Below, in pieces: positions 1-8,797 of a DNA stretch of 27,508 nucleotides. How positions within the stretch are numbered: the first letter of the stretch is position 1; the number at the start of each line of letters is the position of its first letter. This stretch comes from Sphaerochaetaceae bacterium. GTDB lineage: Bacteria > Spirochaetota > Spirochaetia > Sphaerochaetales > Sphaerochaetaceae. The position numbers were made by a program, and so were the translations under genes. The stretch is taken from contig JALNVT010000008.1 of the NCBI GenBank assembly GCA_023231265.1, positions 1 through 27,508 of the forward strand, read 5' to 3'. The notes below the pieces were generated by a model, which was not told where the DNA came from, did no database searches, and was given only the letters and a program-made list of their open reading frames with translations.

Positions 1-1916
1 AAAGCCTCTGGATTGGTTCCTTTATATGTAATAGAAACATCTTCTGGAAGCAATGGTCTGGCTGCAGCCATCAGCTGCTCTAATTTAGCAGAAGTAGCCA
101 CAGTTGTTATATCTGCATTTTCATTATCATAACATTGAAGATAAATTTTCAATGTGTTTGCATCATCACTGATGGTATTACCAAGTAAACCAGGACTCTT
201 TGGTTTTAAAACCTCCATAACTCTGCTGAATACATTTATAAGTGCTGGTTTTTCTGGAATTTGATCCATCCCATCATAAAGGGAATTTAGGTGAGCCACA
301 TATGAAGGAAAGCTGATATCTTGAAGAACATCAGGACTTTCATTAACAGCCTGCTCAAAATCATAGACCTTCTTTAAATTTTCAGGATTTAAGAAATATT
401 TGTCACTTCCCTCGGGAGCTTCTATTACCAATTGATAAGGCATGTCACCACCAAGTGCTTTAGAGATGTTCTTGGTATCACTTGTGATCCTATCAGTATC
501 AGGGAAGTATGACATATAGTTTGTATCAACAGATACCTTATTTTTTGTATACAGAAATCCAAATAATACAATTACAAATAAAAGAGAGAATATAATATAA
601 TGATTGAGCACTCCATATGAAACTTTGTGAATAAACTTTGTTAGCAATCCTTCATTTACGACCTTTGCTTGTTTGGCTCTAGGTTCTCTTGTGAAAGAAA
701 GCATTATTGGAATAAATGTCAAAGCAAGTATTGCACAGTACACAATTCCAATTGAAACAGAGAGTCCAAATTCCTTTAGCCCCTGTATCTCACTTATCAA
801 AAGACTTAAGAAACCAGCTATTGTTGTTAATGCTGCAAATAAAATAGTTTTTGAAATTTTAGTTCCTGATATAAAAGGAAGGTCCTTTCTTTTTCCATCT
901 GTGTAATCTGCATAATATTGTGAAAGCATATGAACCGAGTAACTGGATCCCAGAGTTAATACCATACACGGGGTAACAATGTTTATCAGTGTTATTTGAT
1001 AGCCCAAAATTACCATGGTACCGAATGTCCATATTATTGCTATAATTGATAGCGCAAAAGGAAGAATCATAGATCTTTTCGCTCTAAAAGAAAGATAGAA
1101 AACTATAAGTATCACAATCAAGCATAGAGATAGAAGAAGCATCAAATCATGAGTTAAGTAGTATGTAATCCTATAAGTTATAGGAAGGGCACCAGTTATA
1201 GCAAAAGTGGCCCCAAGATCTTCCAATGGTTTGAGAGTATCTAGAAGGTCATAGATTTTACTTTCACTTAGATTACCAATTCTTAAATTGAAAATAACTG
1301 ATTTTAAATCTCTGCTGACCATATATCCAGTAGCTGTAGGATCTTCAGAAAGCCTGGTTCTGAGTGTATCAACCATCTCATCAGTCCATTTCTCTCCCTT
1401 TATATTTGGACTGAAAGGAACAATAGATAATCTTGTTCCTTTCTTCTCTATGGTGAAATAATTGAAAACAGAAGCTGTATTCTGAACTTCACTGAGATTG
1501 TTTAAATTAGTAAGACAGATATCTAAAGTATTTAAAAAGACAGGTGTGAAGAAATTATCACTGCTGATCAATAGAAGCAAACCTGAACTGGTTTTCATGT
1601 CCTCTTGGTTCTCTGTTATAGAAGGATAATTATAATCGGCATTTTCTCCAAATCCTTTAGGGATGGGAATATCAGCATAATCACTTGGATTTACCTTCTG
1701 TAGGTTGCTATACTCGTTTAAAATAGCATTGAATTCATCTTCATTGAAATCGCCTCCACCATAATAAGTGATTGGCTCTGTTTGATTGAACAGACTGCTG
1801 AAGTCTGCATTGATTGTAAGAGACATTGTTTTGTATAGAAAGAAAGCAGTAATTATAAATAACACTGTTAAAAATATTGCTCGATGTTTTCTTTGAAAAT
1901 TGAAGAACTTGTTCAT
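1..1916 (-). CDS. MMPL/RND-family exporter, C-terminal part beyond window
   Basis: An open minus-strand frame runs from an ATG at 1914-1916 off the left edge, giving 638 residues without a stop. A Shine-Dalgarno-like AAAGGA lies just upstream. The protein starts with a short basic stretch and one membrane helix (about residues 12-30), followed by a roughly 200-residue extracytoplasmic domain. A block of closely packed helices then begins with LLLLSLCLIVILIVFYLSF, includes the conserved polar helix around TLGSSYSVHM, and ends near SIGIVYCAILALTFIP. A further helix starts the second repeat. This duplicated helix/large-loop layout is the MMPL/RND (SSD-like) fold of proton-driven lipid or hydrophobic-substrate exporters. 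The substrate cannot be read from sequence. Family members are usually 750-1000 residues, so roughly the last quarter is missing here. A good promoter sits just upstream. Confidence 0.85.
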   Translation of the reverse strand, partial: MNKFFNFQRKHRAIFLTVLFIITAFFLYKTMSLTINADFSSLFNQTEPITYYGGGDFNEDEFNAILNEYSNLQKVNPSDYADIPIPKGFGENADYNYPSITENQEDMKTSSGLLLLISSDNFFTPVFLNTLDICLTNLNNLSEVQNTASVFNYFTIEKKGTRLSIVPFSPNIKGEKWTDEMVDTLRTRLSEDPTATGYMVSRDLKSVIFNLRIGNLSESKIYDLLDTLKPLEDLGATFAITGALPITYRITYYLTHDLMLLLSLCLIVILIVFYLSFRAKRSMILPFALSIIAIIWTFGTMVILGYQITLINIVTPCMVLTLGSSYSVHMLSQYYADYTDGKRKDLPFISGTKISKTILFAALTTIAGFLSLLISEIQGLKEFGLSVSIGIVYCAILALTFIPIMLSFTREPRAKQAKVVNEGLLTKFIHKVSYGVLNHYIIFSLLFVIVLFGFLYTKNKVSVDTNYMSYFPDTDRITSDTKNISKALGGDMPYQLVIEAPEGSDKYFLNPENLKKVYDFEQAVNESPDVLQDISFPSYVAHLNSLYDGMDQIPEKPALINVFSRVMEVLKPKSPGLLGNTISDDANTLKIYLQCYDNENADITTVATSAKLEQLMAAARPLLPEDVSITYKGTNPEA

Positions 1917-1944
1917 TGATATTCCTTTAATCTTAATGATTTAT

Positions 1945-1973
1945 ATTATCTTTTAATAAATGATATTTTGCAA
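1945..1973 (-). promoter_or_regulatory. Probable sigma70-type promoter of the MMPL gene
   Basis: On the minus strand TTGCAA (1968-1973) is followed after exactly 17 bases by GATAAT (1945-1950), about 28 bases before the MMPL start codon. Both hexamers match the consensus at four or five positions. Prediction by eye only. Confidence 0.5.
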
Positions 1974-2012
1974 GTTATAAATTTTAATCATTTCATTAAG
2001 ACTTAACGAATG

Positions 2013-2042
2013 AGAGGACTGAAGTTCTAACTCCAGTCCTCT
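2013..2042. terminator. Hairpin between the flavoprotein and MMPL genes
   Basis: AGAGGACTG (2013-2021) pairs perfectly with CAGTCCTCT (2034-2042), and the loop contains a further AGTT/AACT pairing. It lies 21 bases past the stop of the minus-strand flavoprotein gene. It is not followed by a convincing U-tract on the minus strand, so it may be a 3' end stabiliser or a weak terminator rather than a strong intrinsic one. Confidence 0.55.
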
Positions 2043-2063
2043 TGAACAATAGATATGTTGTTT

Positions 2064-3344
2064 TTATTGAATCATACCGCGAGCAGCTCTTATGCCACTT
2101 GCCCATGCTCCAGTGATACCTCTAGATGTACCAGCTCCATCACCTGCAAAGTATATGTCTTCAGCAACCTTGAAATGGTCATCAAGATAAGTTGGTTTGT
2201 TGGCATATAACTTGATTTCAGGGTAATACATTATAGTAGAAGGATGTAAAACTCCAGGTACAATTGTATCTAGATTTTTCATTGCTTTCCATATAGCTCT
2301 CAAAACTTTAGCAGGCATAGCAAGTGATATATCACTTGGACAGCATCCTTTTAGAGAAGGTTCAAAATTATAAGGATCTTCATTGAATGTTGCTTCCTTT
2401 GATCTGCTTCCCATCCTGAAGTCTCCAACTCTCTGCATAAGAGGTTTTCCTCCTCCCAATTGATAAGCATTGACCCCAAGATTTTCTGCATATTGTTGAC
2501 CAGATGCAAGAGGAGCAGTAAGTTTGACAGTCTTCAGTATGGCAAAGTTAACAAGGTCAGATTGCTGCTCTTTATTTGTAGTTGAATAAGCATGTCCATT
2601 AACACTGTACCAATCATCACCTCTTGAAGTTACATACTTCTCTTTAACAACATGGGCTCGGCCACTGTTTGTGCAGAATGTTCTAACTTTTTCAGGGAAA
2701 TAAAATTTAGGATCATAGTAATCCTTTACAATTGGATAATGATCAACTTTTGTTTCAACTCTGACACCGATATCAACTATATTATCTATATATGGAACAT
2801 CTAATGATTTCATGACATTCTGCAAAAATTGAAAACCTTGTCTTCCTGGTGCAATTAATATCTTCCCATAGTTCAAACAACGTTTGCTTGTAGAAATAGC
2901 ATGAGATTCTGCATCAATGCTTAGCATCTCTTCATCAAGTGCTAATTCAACGCCATTTTCATCAAGACGTTTCAGTAGGTCTTTGATTAATTGAAGTCCA
3001 CCATCTGTTCCAAGATGGGTTTGTTTGATCTCGAGCAATTCACAACCTAGTCTTGTTGCTCTTTTTTGATATCTTTCAATATTTTTTTTATCAAGAATAT
3101 TTGGTTGAAAGAATTCTGTTACTTCTTCAAGATAGGAATTTGCAACATCTTTTTCCCAATAATCTAATGGGAACCCAATTGGATATGTGAAATTCATTTT
3201 ACAGTCATTTCGCATACCACCTGTTGAATACTTATTTTTATCGAGAATAAGTATTTTAAGTGAAGGTTTTTCTTTTATGATGGTGAAGGCACACCCCATT
3301 CCGGCTGGTCCTGAACCAATTATAACGATATCGTAGTAATCCAT
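2064..3344 (-). CDS. FAD-dependent dehydrogenase-like flavoprotein (NAD(P)/FAD oxidoreductase family)
   Basis: The 426-residue protein opens with a beta strand and the dinucleotide-binding motif GSGPAG (residues 10-15), and a basic/acidic strand LKILILDK follows. Near the C-terminus is the second FAD contact, YFAGDGAGTSRGITGAWASG. The middle contains GRQGF, GVRVE and a CTNSGRAH segment. This set matches the large uncharacterised FAD-dependent dehydrogenase family (COG2509-like), which is cytoplasmic and without a known substrate. There is no signal peptide. The ATG at 3344 has AGGAG about 12 bases upstream and a good promoter at 3406-3434. It is divergent from the HTH/pseudo-Fic gene at 3590. 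Shared direct repeats in the intergenic region suggest that protein may control it. The oxidoreductase assignment is firm; the reaction is unknown. Confidence 0.85.
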   Translation of the reverse strand: MDYYDIVIIGSGPAGMGCAFTIIKEKPSLKILILDKNKYSTGGMRNDCKMNFTYPIGFPLDYWEKDVANSYLEEVTEFFQPNILDKKNIERYQKRATRLGCELLEIKQTHLGTDGGLQLIKDLLKRLDENGVELALDEEMLSIDAESHAISTSKRCLNYGKILIAPGRQGFQFLQNVMKSLDVPYIDNIVDIGVRVETKVDHYPIVKDYYDPKFYFPEKVRTFCTNSGRAHVVKEKYVTSRGDDWYSVNGHAYSTTNKEQQSDLVNFAILKTVKLTAPLASGQQYAENLGVNAYQLGGGKPLMQRVGDFRMGSRSKEATFNEDPYNFEPSLKGCCPSDISLAMPAKVLRAIWKAMKNLDTIVPGVLHPSTIMYYPEIKLYANKPTYLDDHFKVAEDIYFAGDGAGTSRGITGAWASGIRAARGMIQ

Positions 3345-3405
3345 GGAATATAATACTCCTAAATATATGGAGAATGTTTTTAAGCAGAACGCTTATCCCT
3401 AGATT

Positions 3406-3434
3406 ATTATCTGATATGTTTGATAATTAATCAA
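3406..3434 (-). promoter_or_regulatory. Probable promoter of the flavoprotein gene
   Basis: On the minus strand TTGATT (3429-3434) and GATAAT (3406-3411) are separated by exactly 17 bases. This predicts a start near 3399 and a 5' leader of about 55 bases. The -35 hexamer lies inside one copy of the 10-bp direct repeat described at 3425-3456. Confidence 0.5.
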
Positions 3435-3456
3435 AGGGTTTTAGAAAATTAATCAA
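3425..3456. repeat. Direct repeat AATTAATCAA x2, candidate operator
   Basis: Two identical 10-bp copies, 3425-3434 and 3447-3456, have a period of 22 bp (two helical turns), so they lie on the same DNA face. One copy covers the -35 element of the flavoprotein promoter. They are in the shared control region of that gene and the HTH protein gene. The operator role is inference. Confidence 0.4.
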
Positions 3457-3589
3457 TAAAAATGAGAAATAGTATAAGTTGGGATAATTACAAAATTGTA
3501 AAAAAGGTGTTAAGATAAATAAAAATAATGCATTTTGTTATTGTATGATAATATAAAAGGGTTTATTATTCCTAATAAGGAGTATTGTT

Positions 3590-4552
3590 GTGGTTTACAT
3601 AAGTGTTAAAGAAGCTAGTAAAAAATGGGGTATCACAGAAAGAAGAATCAGAATTCTTTGTAGTGAAGGTCGAGTTGATGGAGTTGTACGCTCTGGATGG
3701 GCTTGGAACATTCCAATAACAGCACAGAAGCCTGGTGATGGACGAAAAATTCGTCATATCAAAAACTTCGATTTAAGAACAGGACCAATAAACTTTGACA
3801 GATTGAATGAAATCAAGACTGGCATAGATAATTATAATGGAAAACAAGAAGATTTACAGCGTTACTTTGATGATAGTTTGAATAGATTTTTATCTGCTCT
3901 TTTTGTCGAAGAAGGAATTGATGAAGAAAATGTCTTAGCAATACTAAGCAATAAAACAAATGAGAACCTTAGTGTTGAACAGATATGTCTTGTTAAGAAT
4001 ACCAAATCAATAATAGTGGGATTTTTTAAAGAAACTGGATTTGGTAATATCACTGGAAATGGATCCAAACCAATTCCTTTTTTCAGTGAGAAAAGATTTA
4101 AAAATATACAGAATAGACTATTCAACGGGATAGATGATTACAAACAATCTGAATTTAGAGATGTTGAAATTCCTTTTGCTGGTGCTTGGGCACAAGACAA
4201 TCGTACATATAAGGTAAAAGTTCAGATGGAAACTTTGATGGTTCAGAGTGAAAATGAGTGGGCCAATATAAATGGAGTTGTAAAATCAAGTTTCATGTTT
4301 GGAGAATTATTGAGAATTCAACCATTTGAAGAGCACTCATTAATTTTTGCATCTATAATACTTGCTGGAAATTTACTCTATGCAGGATATCCATTAACTG
4401 TCATAGATTCCGAGAATTACAATGAATTGAAAGCGGATCTTTCTTTAACTTTAAAAAGAGGTAATTATAACAAAATACTTCGATTGTTTGAGAAGTCATT
4501 GGAAGTGGAGTATTCAAGAATAAAAGAGTTATCAGGAAAACTTACTGATTGA
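3590..4552 (+). CDS. MerR/excisionase-like HTH protein with a catalytically dead Fic (Fido) domain
   Basis: 320 residues, starting at GTG 3590 with AAGGAG seven bases upstream. Residues 1-45 form a MerR/excisionase-type winged HTH (ISVKEASKKWGITERRIRIL, then a GWAWNIP wing). In common HTH-Fic fusion proteins this domain is followed by a linker of the EKPxDGR type. The same linker is here (QKPGDGR, 46-52), then a helical body that aligns in order with Fic. SALFVEEG (102-109) sits where the SxxxE(G/N) inhibitory helix lies. SEKRFKNIQ...SEFRDVEI sits where GEYR-VxV lies. IQPFEEHS (243-250) with LLYAGYPLTVI matches the catalytic loop and following helix. The active-site His is Gln244 and the GNGRxxR part is HSLIFAS, so AMP transfer should be impossible. 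It is probably a DNA-binding regulator. The Fic relationship is my reading, fairly sure; the target is unknown. Confidence 0.7.
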   Translation: MVYISVKEASKKWGITERRIRILCSEGRVDGVVRSGWAWNIPITAQKPGDGRKIRHIKNFDLRTGPINFDRLNEIKTGIDNYNGKQEDLQRYFDDSLNRFLSALFVEEGIDEENVLAILSNKTNENLSVEQICLVKNTKSIIVGFFKETGFGNITGNGSKPIPFFSEKRFKNIQNRLFNGIDDYKQSEFRDVEIPFAGAWAQDNRTYKVKVQMETLMVQSENEWANINGVVKSSFMFGELLRIQPFEEHSLIFASIILAGNLLYAGYPLTVIDSENYNELKADLSLTLKRGNYNKILRLFEKSLEVEYSRIKELSGKLTD

Positions 4553-4677
4553 TTGTAAATAATAATTTCAACATAGCTAGGTCAGATGAATAATGATGTT
4601 TTCTTTAAAAATATAGGTTGAATTGCTTAAACAATAGTGGTAGACCATAGGTAGTAATAGGAAGTGAAGTAGTAGAT

Positions 4678-6321
4678 ATGAATGAAGAATATAATTGTGA
4701 TTTTCTGTTAAAAAATGCCCAGATTGTGGACGGAATGAATCATAAGATTTTTAAAGGTTCAGTTGCAATTCAAGGTGATTCAATTCTTGATATTATAAAG
4801 AACGATGAAGAACTATCATCAATTAGACCGAGAGAAACCTTGGATGTTGAAAATAAATATTTATTTCCTGGCATTATAGATTTTCACGGTCACAGTGACC
4901 TGCAGGTAATTAGAGATCCCTCGATGAAGTGTAAGTTGGCACAGGGAATAATAACAGAAATAGCTGGTAACTGTGGAGTTGGAGTTTATCCAATTGATAT
5001 AACAAATGGTGCAATAGTGGAAGCAATAAATGACAATACGCGAGATGTCCTTGGAGAAGGACACTATGCTCCAGACTCATATAACTGGCATGATTTCAGT
5101 ACATATGTTGATTTTGTAAGGAAGCGAGGTTCTGGTACCAACATAATGTATCTGCAATCACATACTGCTCTGAGATGCAATGCAGTGCTGCCAAATCCAA
5201 ACAGAGCTGCTACAGATGCAGAATTGGATAAGATGTGTGATATGCTTGATAAAAGTCTATCACAGGGCTGTTTGGGGTTCTCTTCAGGCCTTTATTATGC
5301 TCCATGTGTATATGCTACAGAAAAAGAACTGATAGCTCTTTTGAATGTTGTAAAAAAACATAATAAAATATTTGCAGTTCACCATAGATGTGAAGGGGAT
5401 GATGTAATTGATTCCCTAAAAGAAGTGATCAACCTTGCAAGAATTACAGGAGTGAGATTAGAAATAAGTCATCTGAAAGCTATTGGAAAGGAAAATCAGA
5501 AATATGTTGAGGAGATGCTATCTCTGATCAAGAAAGCACGTCAAGAAAAGATAGATGTTGCATTTGATCAATACCCCTATGATTTTGGCTCAACATCTCT
5601 TTCTAGCATGTTGCCTCCTTCTTATTTGAAATTGGGACCAGATAGACTACGCAATGCATTGAGTTCCAAAGAAGACAGGGATAAAATTAAAGCTTTGATC
5701 ATTGCAGGAGAAGGATTTGATTCTCTGATAAAAATGTGTGGCTTTGAAAATATAAAAATTATGTATTTAGAGCATAATAGAAAATTAGAAGGTCTATCTT
5801 TGGTTGAATGCTCAAATAAAATGTACGGTAATGAAACTGAGGAAAACTGTTATAACGCTTTTTTTGATATATTGAGAGATGAGAAAGGTGTCGCTTTGAT
5901 GGAGGATGTCACTCAAAGTTTGGATAGCATGCAAAAAATTATGAAAGATGACTTGGGAGTATTTGGAACAGATGCTCTTTACAGTGGTGGAGAGTTACCT
6001 TCTCACCCAAGGTCATATCACAGTGTGCCGCATTATCTTGATTTGTTTTATAAAAAATATCATACACTTTCATTGGAAAAATTGATTTATAGAGCTACAT
6101 ACAAAAGTGCTCAGAGACTCTCTCTAGTTGATAGAGGAGCAATACAAAAAGGTTTTAAAGCTGATCTTGTAATATGTGACTTGGAAAATCTTGAAGATAA
6201 CTCCAATTCAAATACACAGCAGCCTTCAAAAGGAATAGATGAGGTATTTGTAAATGGAAAACATGTTTTATCAAATGGCCATATTATTGCAGAACCAAGC
6301 GGAAAGATAATAACCTTTTAA
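4678..6321 (+). CDS. N-acyl-D-amino-acid deacylase (D-aminoacylase family)
   Basis: 547 residues of the amidohydrolase superfamily. It has an N-terminal beta-sandwich part, the metal-binding HGHSDL (His70, His72), and GNCGVG carrying the bridging Cys99 typical of D-aminoacylases. Further metal-site histidines are His235/236 (FAVHHR) and His265 (ISHLKA), and the catalytic aspartate is in GTDALYSGG (Asp432). A C-terminal RLSLVDRGAIQKGFKADLVI strand returns to the sandwich. The enzyme releases the free D-amino acid and a carboxylate from N-acyl-D-amino acids. It has no signal peptide and so acts in the cytoplasm. The ATG at 4678 has AGGAAGTGA about 10 bases upstream. It is convergent with a polar amino-acid ABC transporter across a shared terminator. 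A link to D-amino-acid use is plausible but unproven, and related dihydroorotase-like roles cannot be ruled out. Confidence 0.85.
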   Translation: MNEEYNCDFLLKNAQIVDGMNHKIFKGSVAIQGDSILDIIKNDEELSSIRPRETLDVENKYLFPGIIDFHGHSDLQVIRDPSMKCKLAQGIITEIAGNCGVGVYPIDITNGAIVEAINDNTRDVLGEGHYAPDSYNWHDFSTYVDFVRKRGSGTNIMYLQSHTALRCNAVLPNPNRAATDAELDKMCDMLDKSLSQGCLGFSSGLYYAPCVYATEKELIALLNVVKKHNKIFAVHHRCEGDDVIDSLKEVINLARITGVRLEISHLKAIGKENQKYVEEMLSLIKKARQEKIDVAFDQYPYDFGSTSLSSMLPPSYLKLGPDRLRNALSSKEDRDKIKALIIAGEGFDSLIKMCGFENIKIMYLEHNRKLEGLSLVECSNKMYGNETEENCYNAFFDILRDEKGVALMEDVTQSLDSMQKIMKDDLGVFGTDALYSGGELPSHPRSYHSVPHYLDLFYKKYHTLSLEKLIYRATYKSAQRLSLVDRGAIQKGFKADLVICDLENLEDNSNSNTQQPSKGIDEVFVNGKHVLSNGHIIAEPSGKIITF

Positions 6322-6343
6322 ATTAAAAAAGAATCCAAATAAT

Positions 6344-6389
6344 AAGCACTCTTTATTGGTAAATGTAATGAACCAAATAAAGAGTGCTT
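6344..6389. terminator. Bidirectional intrinsic terminator
   Basis: AAGCACTCTTTATTGGT (6344-6360) pairs with the segment at 6372-6389 with a single bulged base and an 11-base loop. TGTTTTAAATTT follows on the plus strand and A/T-rich sequence flanks the other side. It sits between the convergent deacylase (ends 6321) and the ABC ATPase gene (ends 6412), so it can serve both. Confidence 0.85.
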
Positions 6390-6411
6390 TGTTTTAAATT
6401 TATATAATTCT

Positions 6412-7170
6412 TTAACCTTCGAATCTATTTAAAAATTGTATTGTTCTAGGGTTTTTAGGATTTTCAAAGACCTCATAAGGAGTACCTTTTTCAGCAATCA
6501 AACCTTCATCCATGAAGATCACTCTATCACTGATATCTCGTGCAAATGACATCTCATGTGTTACAACAACCATTGTCATTTTTTCCTTTGCTAGATCCTT
6601 AATGACCTTCAATATTTCACCAGTTAGTTCTGGATCCAAAGCTGAAGTAGGTTCATCAAACCAAAGAACATTAGGCTTTAGAGCAAGTGCTCTTGCAATA
6701 GAAACACGCTGCTTTTGACCACCTGATAATTGAGATGGATAAGAGTCTGCTCTATCCTTCAATCCCATCTTATCAAGAAGAGAAAGAGCAATTTCATCTG
6801 CTTCTGCCTTATCTTTTTTAAGAACGTAAATAAGAGCTTCTGTAATATTCTTTTTAAGACTCATATGAGGAAATAAGTTGAAGTCTTGAAAAACTAGACC
6901 ATTATGCAATTGAATCTTTCTTTTTTGATCAGGAGTCAGTGACAACCCTTCTTTATAAAGAGTATCGCCACATATAATGACCTCACCACCTTCAATTGTT
7001 TCAAGTTGGTTGATTGCTCTCAAAAGGGTAGATTTACCACTGCCAGATGGTCCGATAATTGATAGAACTTCGCCCTGGGCAACATTGAAAGAAATATCTT
7101 TCAATACTTCATTTTCGCCATAATTTTTGACCAAATGTTTAACTTCAATCATGTATTTTTCTTCTGTCAT
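6412..7170 (-). CDS. Polar amino-acid ABC transporter ATPase
   Basis: 252 residues with every ABC ATPase landmark: Walker A GPSGSGKST (40-48), Q-loop Gln95, signature LSGGQ (148-152), Walker B VLWFDEP (168-174) and H-loop His205. The length and the FQDFNLFPHMS and PTSALDPEL segments fit the GlnQ/HisP subfamily that powers uptake of polar amino acids. It is the last gene of the binding protein-permease-ATPase set, nine bases after the permease stop. The ATG at 7170 has AAGGAT six bases upstream. A second ATG at residue 7 is possible but has no better ribosome site. The exact amino acid is not predictable. Confidence 0.92.
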   Translation of the reverse strand: MTEEKYMIEVKHLVKNYGENEVLKDISFNVAQGEVLSIIGPSGSGKSTLLRAINQLETIEGGEVIICGDTLYKEGLSLTPDQKRKIQLHNGLVFQDFNLFPHMSLKKNITEALIYVLKKDKAEADEIALSLLDKMGLKDRADSYPSQLSGGQKQRVSIARALALKPNVLWFDEPTSALDPELTGEILKVIKDLAKEKMTMVVVTHEMSFARDISDRVIFMDEGLIAEKGTPYEVFENPKNPRTIQFLNRFEG

Positions 7171-7179
7171 AATCTATCC

Positions 7180-7820
7180 TTATGCTTTACCATAGTAGTT
7201 TAATTTCATTTCAGCAATATCAAATAATTTTGATACCCCTGCATTCATAACAAAGTAGAAGACTCCGGCAATAAATAAAGGAGTTGTGGCAAACTGTCTT
7301 GCAGAAGCTGTTTGAGCAACTCTGAATAATTCAGCAACACCAATTGTCTGAGCCAATGCAGTATCCTTAACTAAAGTTATAACCTCATTACCCATAGCAG
7401 GTAATATTTCTTTTACAACTTGAGGAAATATTATATGAGTGAATGTATGAGCCTTTGTCAAACCAAGAACTTTACTTGCTTCATATTGACCCTTAGGTAT
7501 TGCTTGAATACCACCTCTATAGATCTCTGCAAAATATGCAGCATAGTTTATTACATATGCAAAGATAACAGCATTCAATCTATTGAATGATGTTCCCAAT
7601 ATATAATAAGGAGCAAAATATACAAATATTAACTGAAGAATAAGAGGAGTTCCTCTCATAATCATTATGTAAAGATTGATTAATTTTCTTACAATCCAAA
7701 TTTTACTTCTTTTACCTCTTTCAACCAGTAGGCCAAGAGGGAGTGAAAATAGTAATGTGAACAAGAAAATCTTAATACTAACTAATGTTCCTTCCAACAT
7801 TGGAATTAATAATGAACTCA
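7180..7820 (-). CDS. Polar amino-acid ABC transporter permease (HisM/GlnP type)
   Basis: Membrane protein of about 213 residues and five helices. It carries the hallmark of this permease family: TLVSIKIFLFTLLFSLPLGLL at the start, RGTPLILQL, then the EAA coupling loop (GIQAIPKGQYEASKVLGLT) that docks on the ATPase, and the KDTALAQTIGV segment. I place the start at ATG 7818-7820, which has GAGG five bases upstream, rather than at the TTG seven codons earlier. It works as a homodimer or with itself duplicated, since only one permease gene is present. It is encoded between the binding protein and the ATPase. A strong hairpin upstream probably lowers its expression relative to the binding protein. 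Confidence 0.9.
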
Positions 7821-7913
7821 TAAATACCTCATATCTAATCAATAAAATTAGTTTTGTTCATACCATATATTATTTTTAATCTTTGTAAAACTGTAAATAT
7901 ATGGAAATTAAAA

Positions 7914-7941
7914 AAATAAGGGATGCAAGCATCCCTTATTT
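7914..7941 (-). terminator. Intrinsic terminator between binding-protein and permease genes
   Basis: A perfect 13-bp stem (7914-7926 with 7929-7941, core AAGGGATGC) has a two-base centre. On the minus strand a TTTTTAATTT tract follows it. It lies 15 bases after the solute-binding protein stop and inside the transporter operon, so it likely gives partial termination. Confidence 0.85.
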
Positions 7942-7955
7942 ACTTTGAAGTAAAA

Positions 7956-8765
7956 TTATTTACCAATTACAGAAATATCTTTACCAAACCATTTTGTTGA
8001 AATCTGAGCCATAGTACCATCTTTCTGCATAGCAATTAGCTGTTCTTGGATAGCGTCTTTCAATGCAATATCGCCTTTTCTGAATCCAACTGCATATTCT
8101 TCTTCAGATAAACCATCATCAAGAATTTTGAAATCCATATTTGATCTCTGAATTGTGTCATTTGCTACCAATAAATCTAGGATAACACCATCCACACCAC
8201 CTGCATTTAAATCCATCAAAGCTGTAAGGTTATCTTTGAATTCAATTACATCTTTCAAACTATTCTTGAAATCTGTTGCTTCTTCTAATGCATCAGAGGC
8301 TGTTGATCCACCCTGCAAGCCAATTGTCTTACCTGCAAAATCAGATAAAGTCTTATAGCTAGCATCAGATTTTACAACTAAAACCTGTTGGTTCATAACA
8401 TAAGCATCACTGAAAGTCATTACTTTTTCTCTTTCAGGTGATTTTGTAAAACCATTCCAAATACAATCGATATTACCTGTTGCTAGTTCCTGCTCTTTTG
8501 AATTCCAATCTATAGGTTGAAGTTTTAAAGTAACACCCATTCTAGATGTAACTTCCTTAGCTAAATCAACGTCAAAACCAACAATTTCATTGTTATCGTC
8601 TCTGAAACCCATTGGAGGAAAAGCATCATCAAGTCCTAAAACAAATACACCTGCATCTTGAACTTTTTTAAGAGAAAGATCTTCTGTACTTTCTTTTGAA
8701 CCTTGTGCAAATACACCACTCAATGTCAAAGCTGCTATCATAAATAAAACAATTATTTTTTTCAT
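7956..8765 (-). CDS. Polar amino-acid ABC transporter solute-binding protein
   Basis: 269 residues from ATG 8763-8765. The GGGAG five bases upstream fits this start better than the ATG four codons earlier, which overlaps that ribosome site. The signal peptide is MKKIIVLFMIAALTLSGVFA, followed by QGSKES. There is no lipobox Cys, so it is probably cleaved by signal peptidase I and periplasmic. The mature part shows the SBP family 3 pattern: PPMGFRDDNNEIVGFDVDLA, then WNGFTKSPERE, FAGKTIGLQGGSTA, and a C-terminal ISTKWFGKD. It binds a polar amino acid and delivers it to the permease encoded next. The transcript probably often ends at the hairpin behind it, giving the usual excess of binding protein. 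The ligand is not identifiable. Confidence 0.9.
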   Translation of the reverse strand: MKKIIVLFMIAALTLSGVFAQGSKESTEDLSLKKVQDAGVFVLGLDDAFPPMGFRDDNNEIVGFDVDLAKEVTSRMGVTLKLQPIDWNSKEQELATGNIDCIWNGFTKSPEREKVMTFSDAYVMNQQVLVVKSDASYKTLSDFAGKTIGLQGGSTASDALEEATDFKNSLKDVIEFKDNLTALMDLNAGGVDGVILDLLVANDTIQRSNMDFKILDDGLSEEEYAVGFRKGDIALKDAIQEQLIAMQKDGTMAQISTKWFGKDISVIGK

Positions 8766-8797
8766 ATGTTCTCCCATTAATAATTTAGTAGAGTATA

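Noticed and set aside
673..906. Plus-strand open frame within the MMPL gene, and similar antisense frames throughout
   Set aside because: They lie wholly inside longer genes with clear homology, have no ribosome sites and show no recognisable domains; they are by-products of codon use.
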